Of a stretch of DNA of 64,000 bases, positions 6,978 through 15,352 are shown piece after piece; the stretch's first letter is position 1; each line of letters begins with the position of its first letter. The stretch lies in contig NZ_CP011319.1 of assembly GCF_001865675.1 (NCBI RefSeq), forward strand, positions 5,704,001 to 5,768,000, in the 5' to 3' direction. The notes under the pieces were generated by a model. The model saw nothing but the letters and a program-made list of their open reading frames with translations, did not search any database and had not been told where the DNA came from. This DNA is from Janthinobacterium sp. 1_2014MBL_MicDiv. GTDB lineage: Bacteria > Pseudomonadota > Gammaproteobacteria > Burkholderiales > Burkholderiaceae_D. The position numbers and the translations under genes were made by a program.

Positions 6978-9323
6978 ATGACATCTTCAAAATCCGCTGG
7001 CACCGCTGGCTCGAAGCCGCCCACCAAGGGCAGCAAACCCAAACGCTTTCTGCTGATGGCCCTGGTATCGTTGCTGGGCCTGGGCATCGTCGGCGTGCTG
7101 CTGGTGGTCTTCGGCCTGGCCATGGCGTATCCCAACCTGCCGGCGCTCGATACCTTGACCGATTACAAGCCCAAGATGCCGCTGCGCGTGTTCACGTCCG
7201 ACAGTGTGCTGATCGGCGAATTCGGCGAAGAGCGGCGCAACATGGTGCACATCAAGGATATTCCCGATGTCATGAAGAAAGCCGTGCTGGCCATCGAGGA
7301 TGACCGCTTCTATGAGCATGGCGGCGTCGACTACCTGGGCATCACCCGCGCGGCCCTGCACAACCTGACGGGCGGCGCCAAGCAAGGCGCGTCGACCATC
7401 ACGCAGCAGGTGGCGCGCAACTTCTTCCTGTCCAGCGAACAGACGCTGAAACGCAAGGCGTATGAAGTCTTGCTGGCCTGGAAGATCGAGAAAAACCTCA
7501 GCAAGGACCAGATCCTCGAAGTGTATATGAACCAGATTTATCTGGGACAGCGCGCCTACGGTTTCGCCTCGGCCGCGCAAATCTATTTCGGCAAGAATAT
7601 CCAGGACCTGACCGTGGCCGAAGCGGCCATGCTGGCCGGCTTGCCGAAGGCGCCGTCGGCCTACAACCCCGTCGTCAATCCGAAGCGCGCGCGCATGCGC
7701 CAGCAATACATCCTGCAGCGCATGGCGCAGCTGGGCTACATCACGCCGGCGCAGTACGAAGAAGCGAAAAATGAAGAGCTGAAAGTAAAGACCGACAGCA
7801 GCGCCTTCGGCGTGCATGCGGAATACGTGTCGGAAATGGCGCGCCAGCTGGTCTACGAGCAATTCAAGGAAGACACCTATACGCGCGGCCTGAACGTCTA
7901 CACCACCATCACCAAGGCCGACCAGGATGCCGCCTACATCGCCTTGCGCAAGGGCGTGATGGATTACGAGAAGCGCCACGGCTACCGCGGCCCGGAAGCC
8001 TACATCGAGATCCCGAAAACCAAGGCCGAAGCCGATGACGCGATCGAGACGGAACTGGCCGACCACCCGGACAGCGACGACATCATCGCCGCCATGGTGC
8101 TGCAGGCGTCGCCCAAATCGTTGCAGGCCGTCACATCGGCTGGCGAGGAAATCACCATCACCGGTCCCGGCCTGACCTTCGGCGCGGCCTGGCTGTCGGA
8201 AAAGGCGGCGCCAAACCGCCGCATCAAGCGCGGCGCCGTGATCCGCGTCATGCAGGAAGGCAATACCTGGGTCTTGACGCAGATGCCGGAAGTGCAATCG
8301 GCGTTCGTCTCGGCCAGCACCACCGACGGCGCCATCCGCGCCATGGTGGGCGGCTTCGATTACAACCGCAACAAGTTCAACCACGTCACGCAGGCGTGGC
8401 GCCAGCCAGGTTCGGCCTTCAAGCCCTTCATCTATTCCGCCTCGCTGGAACGGGGCCTGTCGCCGGCCACCATCATCAATGACGCGCCGATCTCGTTCGA
8501 CGCGGGCCAGACGGGCGGCCAGGCGTGGGAACCGAAGAACTACGACAGCAAATACGATGGTCCGATGACCATGCGCAAGGGCCTGATGAAATCGAAAAAC
8601 ATGATTTCCATCCGCATCCTGCACAAGATCGGCGCCAAGTATGGCCAGGAATACGCGACGCGCTTCGGCTTTGACGCCGACAAGAACCCGCCGTACCTGA
8701 CCCTGGCCCTGGGCGCCGGCAACGTGACGCCGCTGCAGATGGCGGGCGCGTATGCCGTCTTCGCCAATGGCGGCTACAAGATCAACCCTTACCTGATCGC
8801 CAAGGTGACCGACAGCGACGGCAATGTGCTGTCGCAAGCCAAGCCGGACCTGGCGGGCGAGGAAGCCAACCGCGTCATCGACGAGCGCAATGCCTTCATG
8901 ATGAACAGCATGCTCAACGACGTCGTGCGCTTCGGCACGGCCAACAAGGCCATGGCCTTGAAGCGTCCCGACCTGGCAGGCAAGACGGGCACCACCAACG
9001 ATTCCATCGACGCCTGGTTCGCCGGCTACCAGGCCAAGCTGGTGGGCATCGCCTGGATCGGCTACGACCAGCCGCGCAACCTGGGCAACCGGGAAACGGG
9101 CGGCGGCCTGGCCTTGCCGATCTGGATCAGCTACATGGCGAAAGCCCTGAAAAGCATTCCCGTCGAGGAGCGCGCCGTGCCGGAAGGCCTGATCCACGTG
9201 GGCGACGAGTATTACTATGCGGAAAATCCACCGGGCACGGGCGTAGGCAGCCTGGAAGGCGCGGCACGCGGCACGCCGGAGGAAGAAAAGGCGAAAGAGG
9301 CTGTGAAGAACGAGCTATTTTAA
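6978..9323 (+). CDS. mrcA: Penicillin-binding protein 1A (bifunctional glycosyltransferase/transpeptidase)
   Basis: This 781-residue class A PBP polymerises and cross-links peptidoglycan in the periplasm. It has a cytoplasmic basic tail, one membrane anchor (about residues 24-50) and a GT51 glycosyltransferase domain with EDDRFYEHGG near 105, GASTITQQVARN near 138 and the KIEKNLSKDQILEVYMNQ motif. The transpeptidase domain has the SxxK nucleophile in GSAFKPF (Ser479), the SxN motif in KSKNMIS and the KTGT box in AGKTGTTND. An OB-like insert lies between the domains. Divergent mrcA and pilM is a conserved arrangement in gamma- and betaproteobacteria. A TATAAT element lies at about 6938-6943, though without a good -35. 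Confidence 0.95.
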   Translation: MTSSKSAGTAGSKPPTKGSKPKRFLLMALVSLLGLGIVGVLLVVFGLAMAYPNLPALDTLTDYKPKMPLRVFTSDSVLIGEFGEERRNMVHIKDIPDVMKKAVLAIEDDRFYEHGGVDYLGITRAALHNLTGGAKQGASTITQQVARNFFLSSEQTLKRKAYEVLLAWKIEKNLSKDQILEVYMNQIYLGQRAYGFASAAQIYFGKNIQDLTVAEAAMLAGLPKAPSAYNPVVNPKRARMRQQYILQRMAQLGYITPAQYEEAKNEELKVKTDSSAFGVHAEYVSEMARQLVYEQFKEDTYTRGLNVYTTITKADQDAAYIALRKGVMDYEKRHGYRGPEAYIEIPKTKAEADDAIETELADHPDSDDIIAAMVLQASPKSLQAVTSAGEEITITGPGLTFGAAWLSEKAAPNRRIKRGAVIRVMQEGNTWVLTQMPEVQSAFVSASTTDGAIRAMVGGFDYNRNKFNHVTQAWRQPGSAFKPFIYSASLERGLSPATIINDAPISFDAGQTGGQAWEPKNYDSKYDGPMTMRKGLMKSKNMISIRILHKIGAKYGQEYATRFGFDADKNPPYLTLALGAGNVTPLQMAGAYAVFANGGYKINPYLIAKVTDSDGNVLSQAKPDLAGEEANRVIDERNAFMMNSMLNDVVRFGTANKAMALKRPDLAGKTGTTNDSIDAWFAGYQAKLVGIAWIGYDQPRNLGNRETGGGLALPIWISYMAKALKSIPVEERAVPEGLIHVGDEYYYAENPPGTGVGSLEGAARGTPEEEKAKEAVKNELF

Positions 9324-9340
9324 ACACGTAGGCCGGGTAG

Positions 9341-9425
9341 GTCGGATTAGCGCGCAAGCGCGTAATCCGACAACATCGTTGGCGCCGGTGGCGCTGTCGG
9401 GTTACGGCCTGCGGCCTAACCCGAC
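9341..9425. repeat. Pair of REP-like palindromic elements
   Basis: Two related dyads lie between mrcA and its terminator. The first (9341-9371) has arms GTCGGATTA and TAATCCGAC around a GC-rich core. The second (9396-9425) has arms GTCGGGTTA and TAACCCGAC. Each is flanked by GTAGG or its complement CCTAC (9337-9341 and 9425-9429), in opposite orientation, so the unit looks like a BIME formed by two inverted REPs. GTAGG-tailed imperfect palindromes of this type are the substrate class of RAYT (TnpA-REP) transposases. Copies elsewhere in the genome are expected but cannot be seen here. Confidence 0.75.
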
Positions 9426-9445
9426 CTACCCGACATTGGACCACA

Positions 9446-9479
9446 AAAAATGGGCAGCCCGCAAAGGCTGCCCATTTTT
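9446..9479. terminator. Bidirectional rho-independent terminator between mrcA and cyaY
   Basis: A 14-base stem AAAAATGGGCAGCC pairs with GGCTGCCCATTTTT around a 6-base loop. The A and T tracts on both sides let it serve mrcA on the plus strand and cyaY on the minus strand. Confidence 0.85.
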
Positions 9480-9498
9480 CATGCATCACTTCAAATAC

Positions 9499-9828
9499 TT
9501 ACTTCAATACAACTGCCGCGCCCGCCTGCTCGCTGGCCATGGCGGACAGGGCCGCAAACAGTTCCGAGCCATCGCGCGTGTTAATCCATGCGTCGCCCAC
9601 GCGCTTGTAATGGAAACCGCCGGAACGGGCCGCCACCCACATCTCGCGCATGGGGGCCTGGCTGTTGACGATGATTTTCGTGCCGTTGTCGATAAACTCG
9701 ATCTCCAGCACATTGCCGCTGCGGCTGCATTCGACGTCGAGCACGTCCGCATCGTTCAGCCGGTCCAGCGCCGCCTCGATGTCCGTCAGGGTGGCTTCGG
9801 CCAGGGCCAGGAATTCCGATTCGCTCAT
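9499..9828 (-). CDS. cyaY: Frataxin-like iron-sulfur cluster assembly protein CyaY
   Basis: This ~110-residue cytoplasmic protein modulates iron delivery and the activity of the cysteine desulfurase IscS during Fe-S cluster assembly. The frataxin fold is recognisable from the acidic first helix (residues 1-25, ESEFLALAEATLTDIEAAL), the DVEC and LEIEFIDNGTKIIVNSQ strands, and the EMWVAARSGGFHYKR block. ATG at 9828 is preferred over an in-frame start 12 bases upstream because GGAG lies 7 bases before it. It is divergent from lptM, a conserved betaproteobacterial and gammaproteobacterial pairing. Confidence 0.9.
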   Translation of the reverse strand: MSESEFLALAEATLTDIEAALDRLNDADVLDVECSRSGNVLEIEFIDNGTKIIVNSQAPMREMWVAARSGGFHYKRVGDAWINTRDGSELFAALSAMASEQAGAAVVLK

Positions 9829-9868
9829 GCTACACTCCAAAGATCTTAATCAAACCGTGATTCTAATC

Positions 9869-10051
9869 GTGAAGTCATCCTCAGCGTTTTATATCGGCAT
9901 TGCCATTGTGGTTTCTAGCATCCTGGCCGGCTGCGGCCAGCCCGGTCCCCTGTACCTGCCCAAGCCGCCAGCGGCCAAGCCGGCGCCGGCCAAGGGCCCG
10001 ATCGAACCGGCTCCCGTGCCGCCGCCACCGGTGATCGTGCCGGTGACCTAA
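9869..10051 (+). CDS. lptM: LPS translocon lipoprotein LptM (YifL family)
   Basis: This is a ~60-residue lipoprotein with signal segment FYIGIAIVVSSILAGC and the family hallmark GCGQPGPLYLPKPP immediately after the lipidated cysteine, followed by a Pro/Ala-rich tail. LptM helps oxidative assembly of the LptD-LptE LPS translocon. The start is GTG at 9869 or GTG at 9857; neither has a clear ribosome binding site. In many proteobacteria lptM is followed by lysA. Here the convergent msrQ follows directly, and the two stop codons overlap with no room for a terminator. Confidence 0.82.
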   Translation: MKSSSAFYIGIAIVVSSILAGCGQPGPLYLPKPPAAKPAPAKGPIEPAPVPPPPVIVPVT

Positions 10052-10707
10052 ACGGAACGTGCCGGGGTGGCCGCAGCGGCCGCCCTGGCGCTCTTCACGC
10101 GCTTATTCCAGGCGAAATACACACGGATTAACAGCAGTAGCGCGACGATGGCGCCGAACAGGATAGGTTGCGCGAAGTTGTGCTTGCCCGCCTTCATCCA
10201 CCAGAAGTGCAAGATGCCGAGCGGCGCGATCACATAGATCAGCCGGTGCAACCACTGCCAGCGCTTGCCGCCCAGGCGTTTCACCATCGCATTCGTGCTC
10301 GTCGCGGCCAGCGGGATCAACAGCACGAAAGCGATGAAGCCCACCGTGATGAACGGGCGCTTGAGCACATCCTTCCACATTTCCTGCACGTCGAAGAAGT
10401 GATCGAACCACAAAAAAGTGGTGAAATGCAGTGCCGCGTAGAAAAAAGCGAACAGGCCCAGCATGCGCCGCAACTTGATCAGCCAATTCCATTGCGTGAA
10501 GCGCCGCAAGGGCGTGACGGCCAGGCTGATGCACAGGAAATACAGGGTCCAGTCGCCCGTGCCGCGCGTGATGAATTCCAGCGGCTCCACCAGTTGCCCC
10601 GTATACGTCAGCCAGACCATGCGCGCGAACGGCAGCAGCGCCAGCAGGAAAATCAGGCTTTTCAGCAGCGACAGCTGTTTGCCCGTAGGGTTGATGGCCA
10701 TGCTCAT
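10048..10707 (-). CDS. msrQ: Protein-methionine-sulfoxide reductase haem-binding membrane subunit MsrQ
   Basis: This 219-residue integral membrane b-type cytochrome of the ferric-reductase-like fold passes quinol electrons to MsrP for repair of oxidised periplasmic methionines. About six membrane segments are visible. Haem-ligand histidines are likely those in ALHFTTF, LHRLIYV and LHFWWMKAGKH. WTLYFLCISLAVTPLRR is a family-typical segment. It starts 3 bases after the msrP stop, forming the msrPQ operon. Confidence 0.92.
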   Translation of the reverse strand: MSMAINPTGKQLSLLKSLIFLLALLPFARMVWLTYTGQLVEPLEFITRGTGDWTLYFLCISLAVTPLRRFTQWNWLIKLRRMLGLFAFFYAALHFTTFLWFDHFFDVQEMWKDVLKRPFITVGFIAFVLLIPLAATSTNAMVKRLGGKRWQWLHRLIYVIAPLGILHFWWMKAGKHNFAQPILFGAIVALLLLIRVYFAWNKRVKSARAAAAATPARSV

Positions 10708-10710
10708 TCC

Positions 10711-11688
10711 TTAAAAGAATTTCTTCAGATCCATGCCCGCATACAGCGAGGCGACATCGTTATAGCCGTTGAACATCAGGGTCTTGCGCTTGCGCGACAG
10801 AAAACCATCTTCGCCGATGCGCCGCTCCGTGGCCTGCGACCAGCGCGGATGGTCGACATTCGGATTCACGTTCGAATAAAAACCGTATTCGGATGGCGCC
10901 GCCAGGTTCCAGGCCGTGCGCGGCTGTTCCTTGACGAAACGGATCTTGACGATGGATTTGGCGGATTTAAAACCATACTTCCACGGCAACACCATGCGCA
11001 CGGGCGCGCCATTCTGGTTCGGCAGGGTTTCCCCATACATGCCCAGGGTCAGCAGCGCCAGCGGATGATTTGCCTCGTCGAGACGCAAACCTTCCACATA
11101 CGGCCACTGCAGCACGCGGCTGCCCACGCCCGGCATCTGCTTCTTGTCGGCCAGGGTGATGAATTCCACGTACTTGGCATTGCCCGTCGGCTCGATTTTC
11201 TTGATAATTTCCGAGAAGGAATAACCGACCCACGGGATGACCATCGACCAGCCTTCCACGCAGCGCAACCGGTACACGCGCTCCTCCAGCGGCGCCAGTT
11301 TCAGCAGCGCATCGAGGTCGAGCGTCATCGGCTTCTTGACTTCGCCTTCGATGCTGACCGTCCACGGACGCGTGCGCAGGGTGCCCGCGTTTTGCGCGGG
11401 ATCGCTCTTGTCCGTGCCGAACTCGTAGAAATTGTTGTAGGTGGTGGCGTCCTTGTACGCCGTCTGCTTTTCCAGCGCCGAATAGGCGGGATTGAGCTTG
11501 GCGGCCAGCTTGGGATTGTTGCCTTGCGCGAACGCTTCGCGGCTGGCCATTTCCAGCAAGGCCGCGCTGGAAAGCGAACCCAGCGCCACCTGCTTGATGA
11601 AACTGCGGCGCGATTCAAACACGGCGCGTGGCGTGATTTCGGAAGGATACGGCAATTCGATGCCGTTGGGACTGCGCTTGATCAACAT
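10711..11688 (-). CDS. msrP: Protein-methionine-sulfoxide reductase catalytic subunit MsrP
   Basis: This is a 325-residue periplasmic molybdopterin enzyme that reduces methionine sulfoxide in envelope proteins. It has a twin-arginine signal (ESRRSFIKQVALG near residues 26-38) for folded export, the cofactor cysteine in VYRLRCVEGWSMVIPW, and the sulfite-oxidase-fold segments WKYGFKSAKSIVKI and EYGFYSNVNPNVDHPRWSQATERRI split across the C-terminal half. Length is normal. It is the first gene of msrPQ. No two-component msrP regulators are nearby. Confidence 0.94.
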   Translation of the reverse strand: MLIKRSPNGIELPYPSEITPRAVFESRRSFIKQVALGSLSSAALLEMASREAFAQGNNPKLAAKLNPAYSALEKQTAYKDATTYNNFYEFGTDKSDPAQNAGTLRTRPWTVSIEGEVKKPMTLDLDALLKLAPLEERVYRLRCVEGWSMVIPWVGYSFSEIIKKIEPTGNAKYVEFITLADKKQMPGVGSRVLQWPYVEGLRLDEANHPLALLTLGMYGETLPNQNGAPVRMVLPWKYGFKSAKSIVKIRFVKEQPRTAWNLAAPSEYGFYSNVNPNVDHPRWSQATERRIGEDGFLSRKRKTLMFNGYNDVASLYAGMDLKKFF

Positions 11689-11780
11689 GGCGGCTCCGGG
11701 AAAAGGTGATGGAATGTACCTTACACCAGTTTTCCCAAGCCGTTCATGACGCTTCTGTCATGCAGAAAAGTGTCCAAAAA

Positions 11781-11868
11781 AAGTTCAGGGCAAGACGCCT
11801 TGCCGCAGGCAGTACGCAAAGTACGGCTGGACAAGGCAAGGCCGCCACGGGCTTTTTCTCGGGAACTT
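11781..11868. repeat. Nested palindromic intergenic element (MITE-like), function unknown
   Basis: Three nested inverted pairs share nearly the same centre: AAGTTC (11781) with GAACTT (11863), GCCTTGCC (11797) with GGCAAGGC (11835), and GTAC (11812) with GTAC (11821). The 88-base unit ends one base before the ccsB stop codon and sits between ccsB and msrP, both on the minus strand. Transcribed on the minus strand it would end in a T-rich run, so it may also terminate ccsB. It resembles small non-autonomous interspersed elements. That identity is inference. Confidence 0.5.
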
Positions 11869-11869
11869 C

Positions 11870-13024
11870 TTAAAGTTTGCCGTAAGAATGGAGGCCGGAG
11901 AGGAACATGTTGACACCCAAAAACGCGAATGTCGTCACCAGCAAGCCCACCAGCGCCCACCACGAGGCGACGCGGCCGCGCAAGCCCGTCATCAGGCGCA
12001 TGTGCAGCCAGGCCGCATAGTTGAGCCAGACGATCAGCGCCCACGTTTCCTTCGGATCCCACGACCAGTAGCCGCCCCATGCCTCGGCTGCCCACAGGGC
12101 GCCCAGGATGGTCGCTACCGTAAAGAAAGCGAAGCCGACGGAAATGGCCTTGTACATGACGTCGTCGAGCACTTCCAGCGACGGCAGGCGGTCGACCAGG
12201 TAGCCGCTCGATTTCAGCAGGTAGGCCGAAGCGACCATGGCCGACAGCGCGAACGTGCCGTAGCCGATGAAGTTGGCCGGCACGTGGATCTTCATCCACC
12301 AGCTTTGCAGGGCCGGCACCAGCGGCTGGATCTCGGCCGCGTCGCGCGTGACCGTGTACCACATGAGGAACACGACGGCCGCCGAGATGACCAGCATGAC
12401 GAAGGCGCCCAGCTGGCGCGTCGCGTAATGCTGCTCGTAATACAGGTAGAACATGGCCGTGATCAGGGAAAACAGGATGAACACTTCATACAGGTTCGAC
12501 ACGGGAATGTGGCCCACATCGGCGCCGATCAGGTAAGACTCGTACCAGCGCACCAGCATGCCCGTCAGGCCCAGCACCACGCCCGCCCAGCATAGCAGGG
12601 AGCCGACGGACGAGCCGAATTCCGAGCGGGCCACGAGGCCGATCCAGTAGAACAAGGTCGACAGCACGAACAAGGTGCCCATCCACAGGATGGCGGATTG
12701 GCTCGACAATATGTATTTCAGGAAGAATTTCTGGTTGGCCATGTCCAGGTGGCCGCCGTACAGCTCGATGGCGAACAGCGACAGCACGGCCGCCACGGGG
12801 ATCAGCCAGCGCACGGGCTTCCAGTACCAGCCCAGCCACGCAAACGTGGGTGCCGAGGCCAGCAGGATGGCTTTTTCATAGATATCCATGTAGGCGCCAA
12901 AGTGCACCAGACCGAACAGGGCTGCCGCCAGCAAGCCGGCGCCGTACACCCAGTCGATCAGGCTCAGGCGTTTAAAGAATCCCGGTTCCTGCGTATATAT
13001 TTGCTTGTTTGCCATTTCCATCAT
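11870..13024 (-). CDS. ccsB: Cytochrome c maturation protein CcsB (CcsA/ResC family)
   Basis: This polytopic membrane protein of ~384 residues is the haem-handling half of the system II cytochrome c synthase, working with ResB. The WWD-type haem motif WGGYWSWDPKETWALIVW lies near residue 310, with conserved histidines in KIHVPANFIGYG and in YAAWLHMR. About eight to ten membrane segments are visible. ATG at 13024 is chosen because GGAG lies 5 bases upstream; longer in-frame starts lack this. It follows resB by 47 bases and is clearly co-transcribed. Confidence 0.92.
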   Translation of the reverse strand: MMEMANKQIYTQEPGFFKRLSLIDWVYGAGLLAAALFGLVHFGAYMDIYEKAILLASAPTFAWLGWYWKPVRWLIPVAAVLSLFAIELYGGHLDMANQKFFLKYILSSQSAILWMGTLFVLSTLFYWIGLVARSEFGSSVGSLLCWAGVVLGLTGMLVRWYESYLIGADVGHIPVSNLYEVFILFSLITAMFYLYYEQHYATRQLGAFVMLVISAAVVFLMWYTVTRDAAEIQPLVPALQSWWMKIHVPANFIGYGTFALSAMVASAYLLKSSGYLVDRLPSLEVLDDVMYKAISVGFAFFTVATILGALWAAEAWGGYWSWDPKETWALIVWLNYAAWLHMRLMTGLRGRVASWWALVGLLVTTFAFLGVNMFLSGLHSYGKL

Positions 13025-13071
13025 TTTTCTCCATTCCCGGCGACGCGCAAGCGTCCCAGACACAGCGCAGC

Positions 13072-15168
13072 TTACGCCGATTGCGGCAGCTTTGCCTTCA
13101 AAGTCTCAAATTCTTTTTCAAAATCCAGCGTCTTGCGTTGCGTGCTCATGGCCATCAGGGCGTCGCTGCCGCCCTCGCCATCCTTGATCCACACCCACAG
13201 GCGGCGCTCGCGGATATAGAACATGGAAAACACGCCGATCACGAGGAACAGACAGCCGAGGTACACGACGCTCTTGCCCGGCGAACGCGTCACTTGCAGC
13301 ACGGAGGCCTTGATTTCCGTAAAGTCGTCGAGTTGCAGATACACGGGCGCGCCATAGAAGAAGCTGTCGGACAGTGCATTCGTGGCCAGTTGCAGGAAGC
13401 GGCCATGCTTGTCATCGGCCTCGATGGCTTTCAAGCCATCCTTGGCGCGCGCCGCCTGCCACAGGTCCCACAGGCTGCCATTGAGGATTTTCATGAAGAT
13501 ATCGGCCGCTTTTTCTTGCTCAGCGGCAGGAATTTTCTCCAGGAAGCGCGAAATGGCGAGGAAACCACCCTCTTGTCCATTGCCGGCAAAGATGCCGAGG
13601 CTCTTTGCGGCCGATTCCTGCAGCTGGCTGCGCAAGGCTTCCGCGCCCGCCTGCGGCATGGCGCGCGCCGCATAGCGCGCGGCCGCCTGCTGGCGCAATT
13701 CCGGATCTTGCAACGCGGCACGCAAGCGCATCCATTCCGTCACGCTGTAATTGTCATCGGCGGGAATGCGCAGGTAGCTGAACGGGTCGCTGGGATTGAT
13801 GCGCATGCCGGCCAGGAACACCGTCGTACCATCGACCGTGACGGGCTGCATGTAATTCTGGTATTCGCGCGCCTGGCCCGTCTTGTCGCGCAATTTGTAT
13901 TGCACCGAAGGCCCCACGTTCTTGAGATCCTTGTTGTTCGCGTTCTTTGCGGCCGAGCCCAGACGCTTGTCCAGCCCCACGGAGAATTTCTCGTTGAAAC
14001 TTTCCGCCTTGCTCACGGCGCGCACATCCTGGCCTGCGCTGAGGTTTTCCACGTTGAATGGACGGAAACCCGACCATTCCACCGTATAGGAATTGCCGTC
14101 GCTGCGCTCGAGCGGCGTGCTGCCGCCCACTTCGCCGCCGATATCGAAGCGCTTGGTGGTCTTGCCCACCATGGGGAAACCAGTCAGCTTGAGCTTGCTG
14201 CCGCCATCTTCAAAGCTGGACTGGTACAGGGCCAGGCCCTTGTACAGCAGCGGCTCGTTGACTTTAATGGTGGCAGGGAAAGTCTCGCCCGTTGCATGGT
14301 CGGTGACGACCACGTCGCTGGCGAACAGCTTGGGCATGCCCGTGCTGTAGAAATCGATGTGGAATTTCTTCAGCAGGATGGTAATCGGCAGATCCTGGAT
14401 CAGCACGCCATCGGCCTGGGGGATGATGGCCGTGTTGCTCGACGAGCCTTCCGGGATCATGGTATTGCCGCGGAAAGTAGGGTTAGCCAGGCTCAAACGA
14501 TGCTGGGCGGGAATATCGGCAATCACGCCGCTGCCGGCGAACGGTGTCTTGCCGAAGAACCATTGCTGTACGCGGATCGGCATTTCCGAATCGAGCAAGC
14601 CGCCCACGCAGATGATGACGATGGCGCCGTGGGCAAAGATATAGCCCCATTTGTTCGCTGCGCCCCGCTTGGCGGCCACCAGGGTGGCATTGTCCTTTTC
14701 CACCACCTTGGCGCCGTAGCCGGCATCCTTCAGGCGCATCACCATCTGCTGCGCCAGCACGGCGCGCGGCAGCGGCGCCTGCCATTCCGCCTTGTGGTGG
14801 AAGTTGCGCAGCGACTGTTCGCGCACATTGTCGCGCCAGCTGCGCATGTCCTTCAGCATCTTCGGCGCATTGCGCACGATGCACAGCGACGTCGAGGCGA
14901 CCAGGAAACCCATGATGACGAGGAACCACCAGGCCGAATACACGGAATACAGGCTCAGCTTGTCGAAGACGGAGAACCAGAACGGACCGAACTGGTTCAC
15001 ATAATTGGGCATGGGCTCGTTCTGCTTGAGCACGGTGCCGATGATGGAGGCCACGGCGATCAGGGTCAGCAAGCTGATGGCAAAGCGCATCGACGAGACC
15101 AGCTCGACGAATTCTGCCAGGCTGCGGCGTTGGGTCTTTAGCTCGATTCCGGTCGTGCCTGTGCTCAT
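13072..15168 (-). CDS. resB: Cytochrome c biogenesis protein ResB (Ccs1)
   Basis: This ~698-residue partner of CcsB in system II haem attachment to apocytochromes c has three N-terminal membrane segments (MRFAISLLTLIAVASIIGTVL and two more near 75-95 and 160-180). A large periplasmic domain follows, then a final membrane segment near residue 645 (VVYLGCLFLVIGVFSMFYI). The typical ResB stretch FWFSVFDKLSLYSVYSAWWF is present. ATG at 15168 (MSTGTTGIEL) is preferred to a TTG nine codons upstream. The cytochrome c4 gene just upstream is a likely client. Confidence 0.92.
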   Translation of the reverse strand: MSTGTTGIELKTQRRSLAEFVELVSSMRFAISLLTLIAVASIIGTVLKQNEPMPNYVNQFGPFWFSVFDKLSLYSVYSAWWFLVIMGFLVASTSLCIVRNAPKMLKDMRSWRDNVREQSLRNFHHKAEWQAPLPRAVLAQQMVMRLKDAGYGAKVVEKDNATLVAAKRGAANKWGYIFAHGAIVIICVGGLLDSEMPIRVQQWFFGKTPFAGSGVIADIPAQHRLSLANPTFRGNTMIPEGSSSNTAIIPQADGVLIQDLPITILLKKFHIDFYSTGMPKLFASDVVVTDHATGETFPATIKVNEPLLYKGLALYQSSFEDGGSKLKLTGFPMVGKTTKRFDIGGEVGGSTPLERSDGNSYTVEWSGFRPFNVENLSAGQDVRAVSKAESFNEKFSVGLDKRLGSAAKNANNKDLKNVGPSVQYKLRDKTGQAREYQNYMQPVTVDGTTVFLAGMRINPSDPFSYLRIPADDNYSVTEWMRLRAALQDPELRQQAAARYAARAMPQAGAEALRSQLQESAAKSLGIFAGNGQEGGFLAISRFLEKIPAAEQEKAADIFMKILNGSLWDLWQAARAKDGLKAIEADDKHGRFLQLATNALSDSFFYGAPVYLQLDDFTEIKASVLQVTRSPGKSVVYLGCLFLVIGVFSMFYIRERRLWVWIKDGEGGSDALMAMSTQRKTLDFEKEFETLKAKLPQSA

Positions 15169-15276
15169 ACGTTGATACTCATACGGGATATGCAATCTTC
15201 AAGAAAATGGGGCATGGAGCAGATAGTTTCTCCGCGCAAGGCGGCAGCATACTCCTGTTTCGCGCATGCCATAAAA

Positions 15277-15305
15277 AAGGGCAGCCCGTCGAAACGGCCG
15301 CCCTT
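15277..15305 (-). terminator. Terminator downstream of the cytochrome c4 gene
   Basis: AAGGGC at 15277 pairs with GCCCTT at 15300, extended inward by GCC/GGC pairing around a short loop. A and T runs flank it. It lies 47 bases past the c4 stop on the minus strand and before resB. Confidence 0.65.
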
Positions 15306-15352
15306 GTTCATGTGCGTAGGAACGCGTGGCAATCTCTTGCCACTATGAAAAC

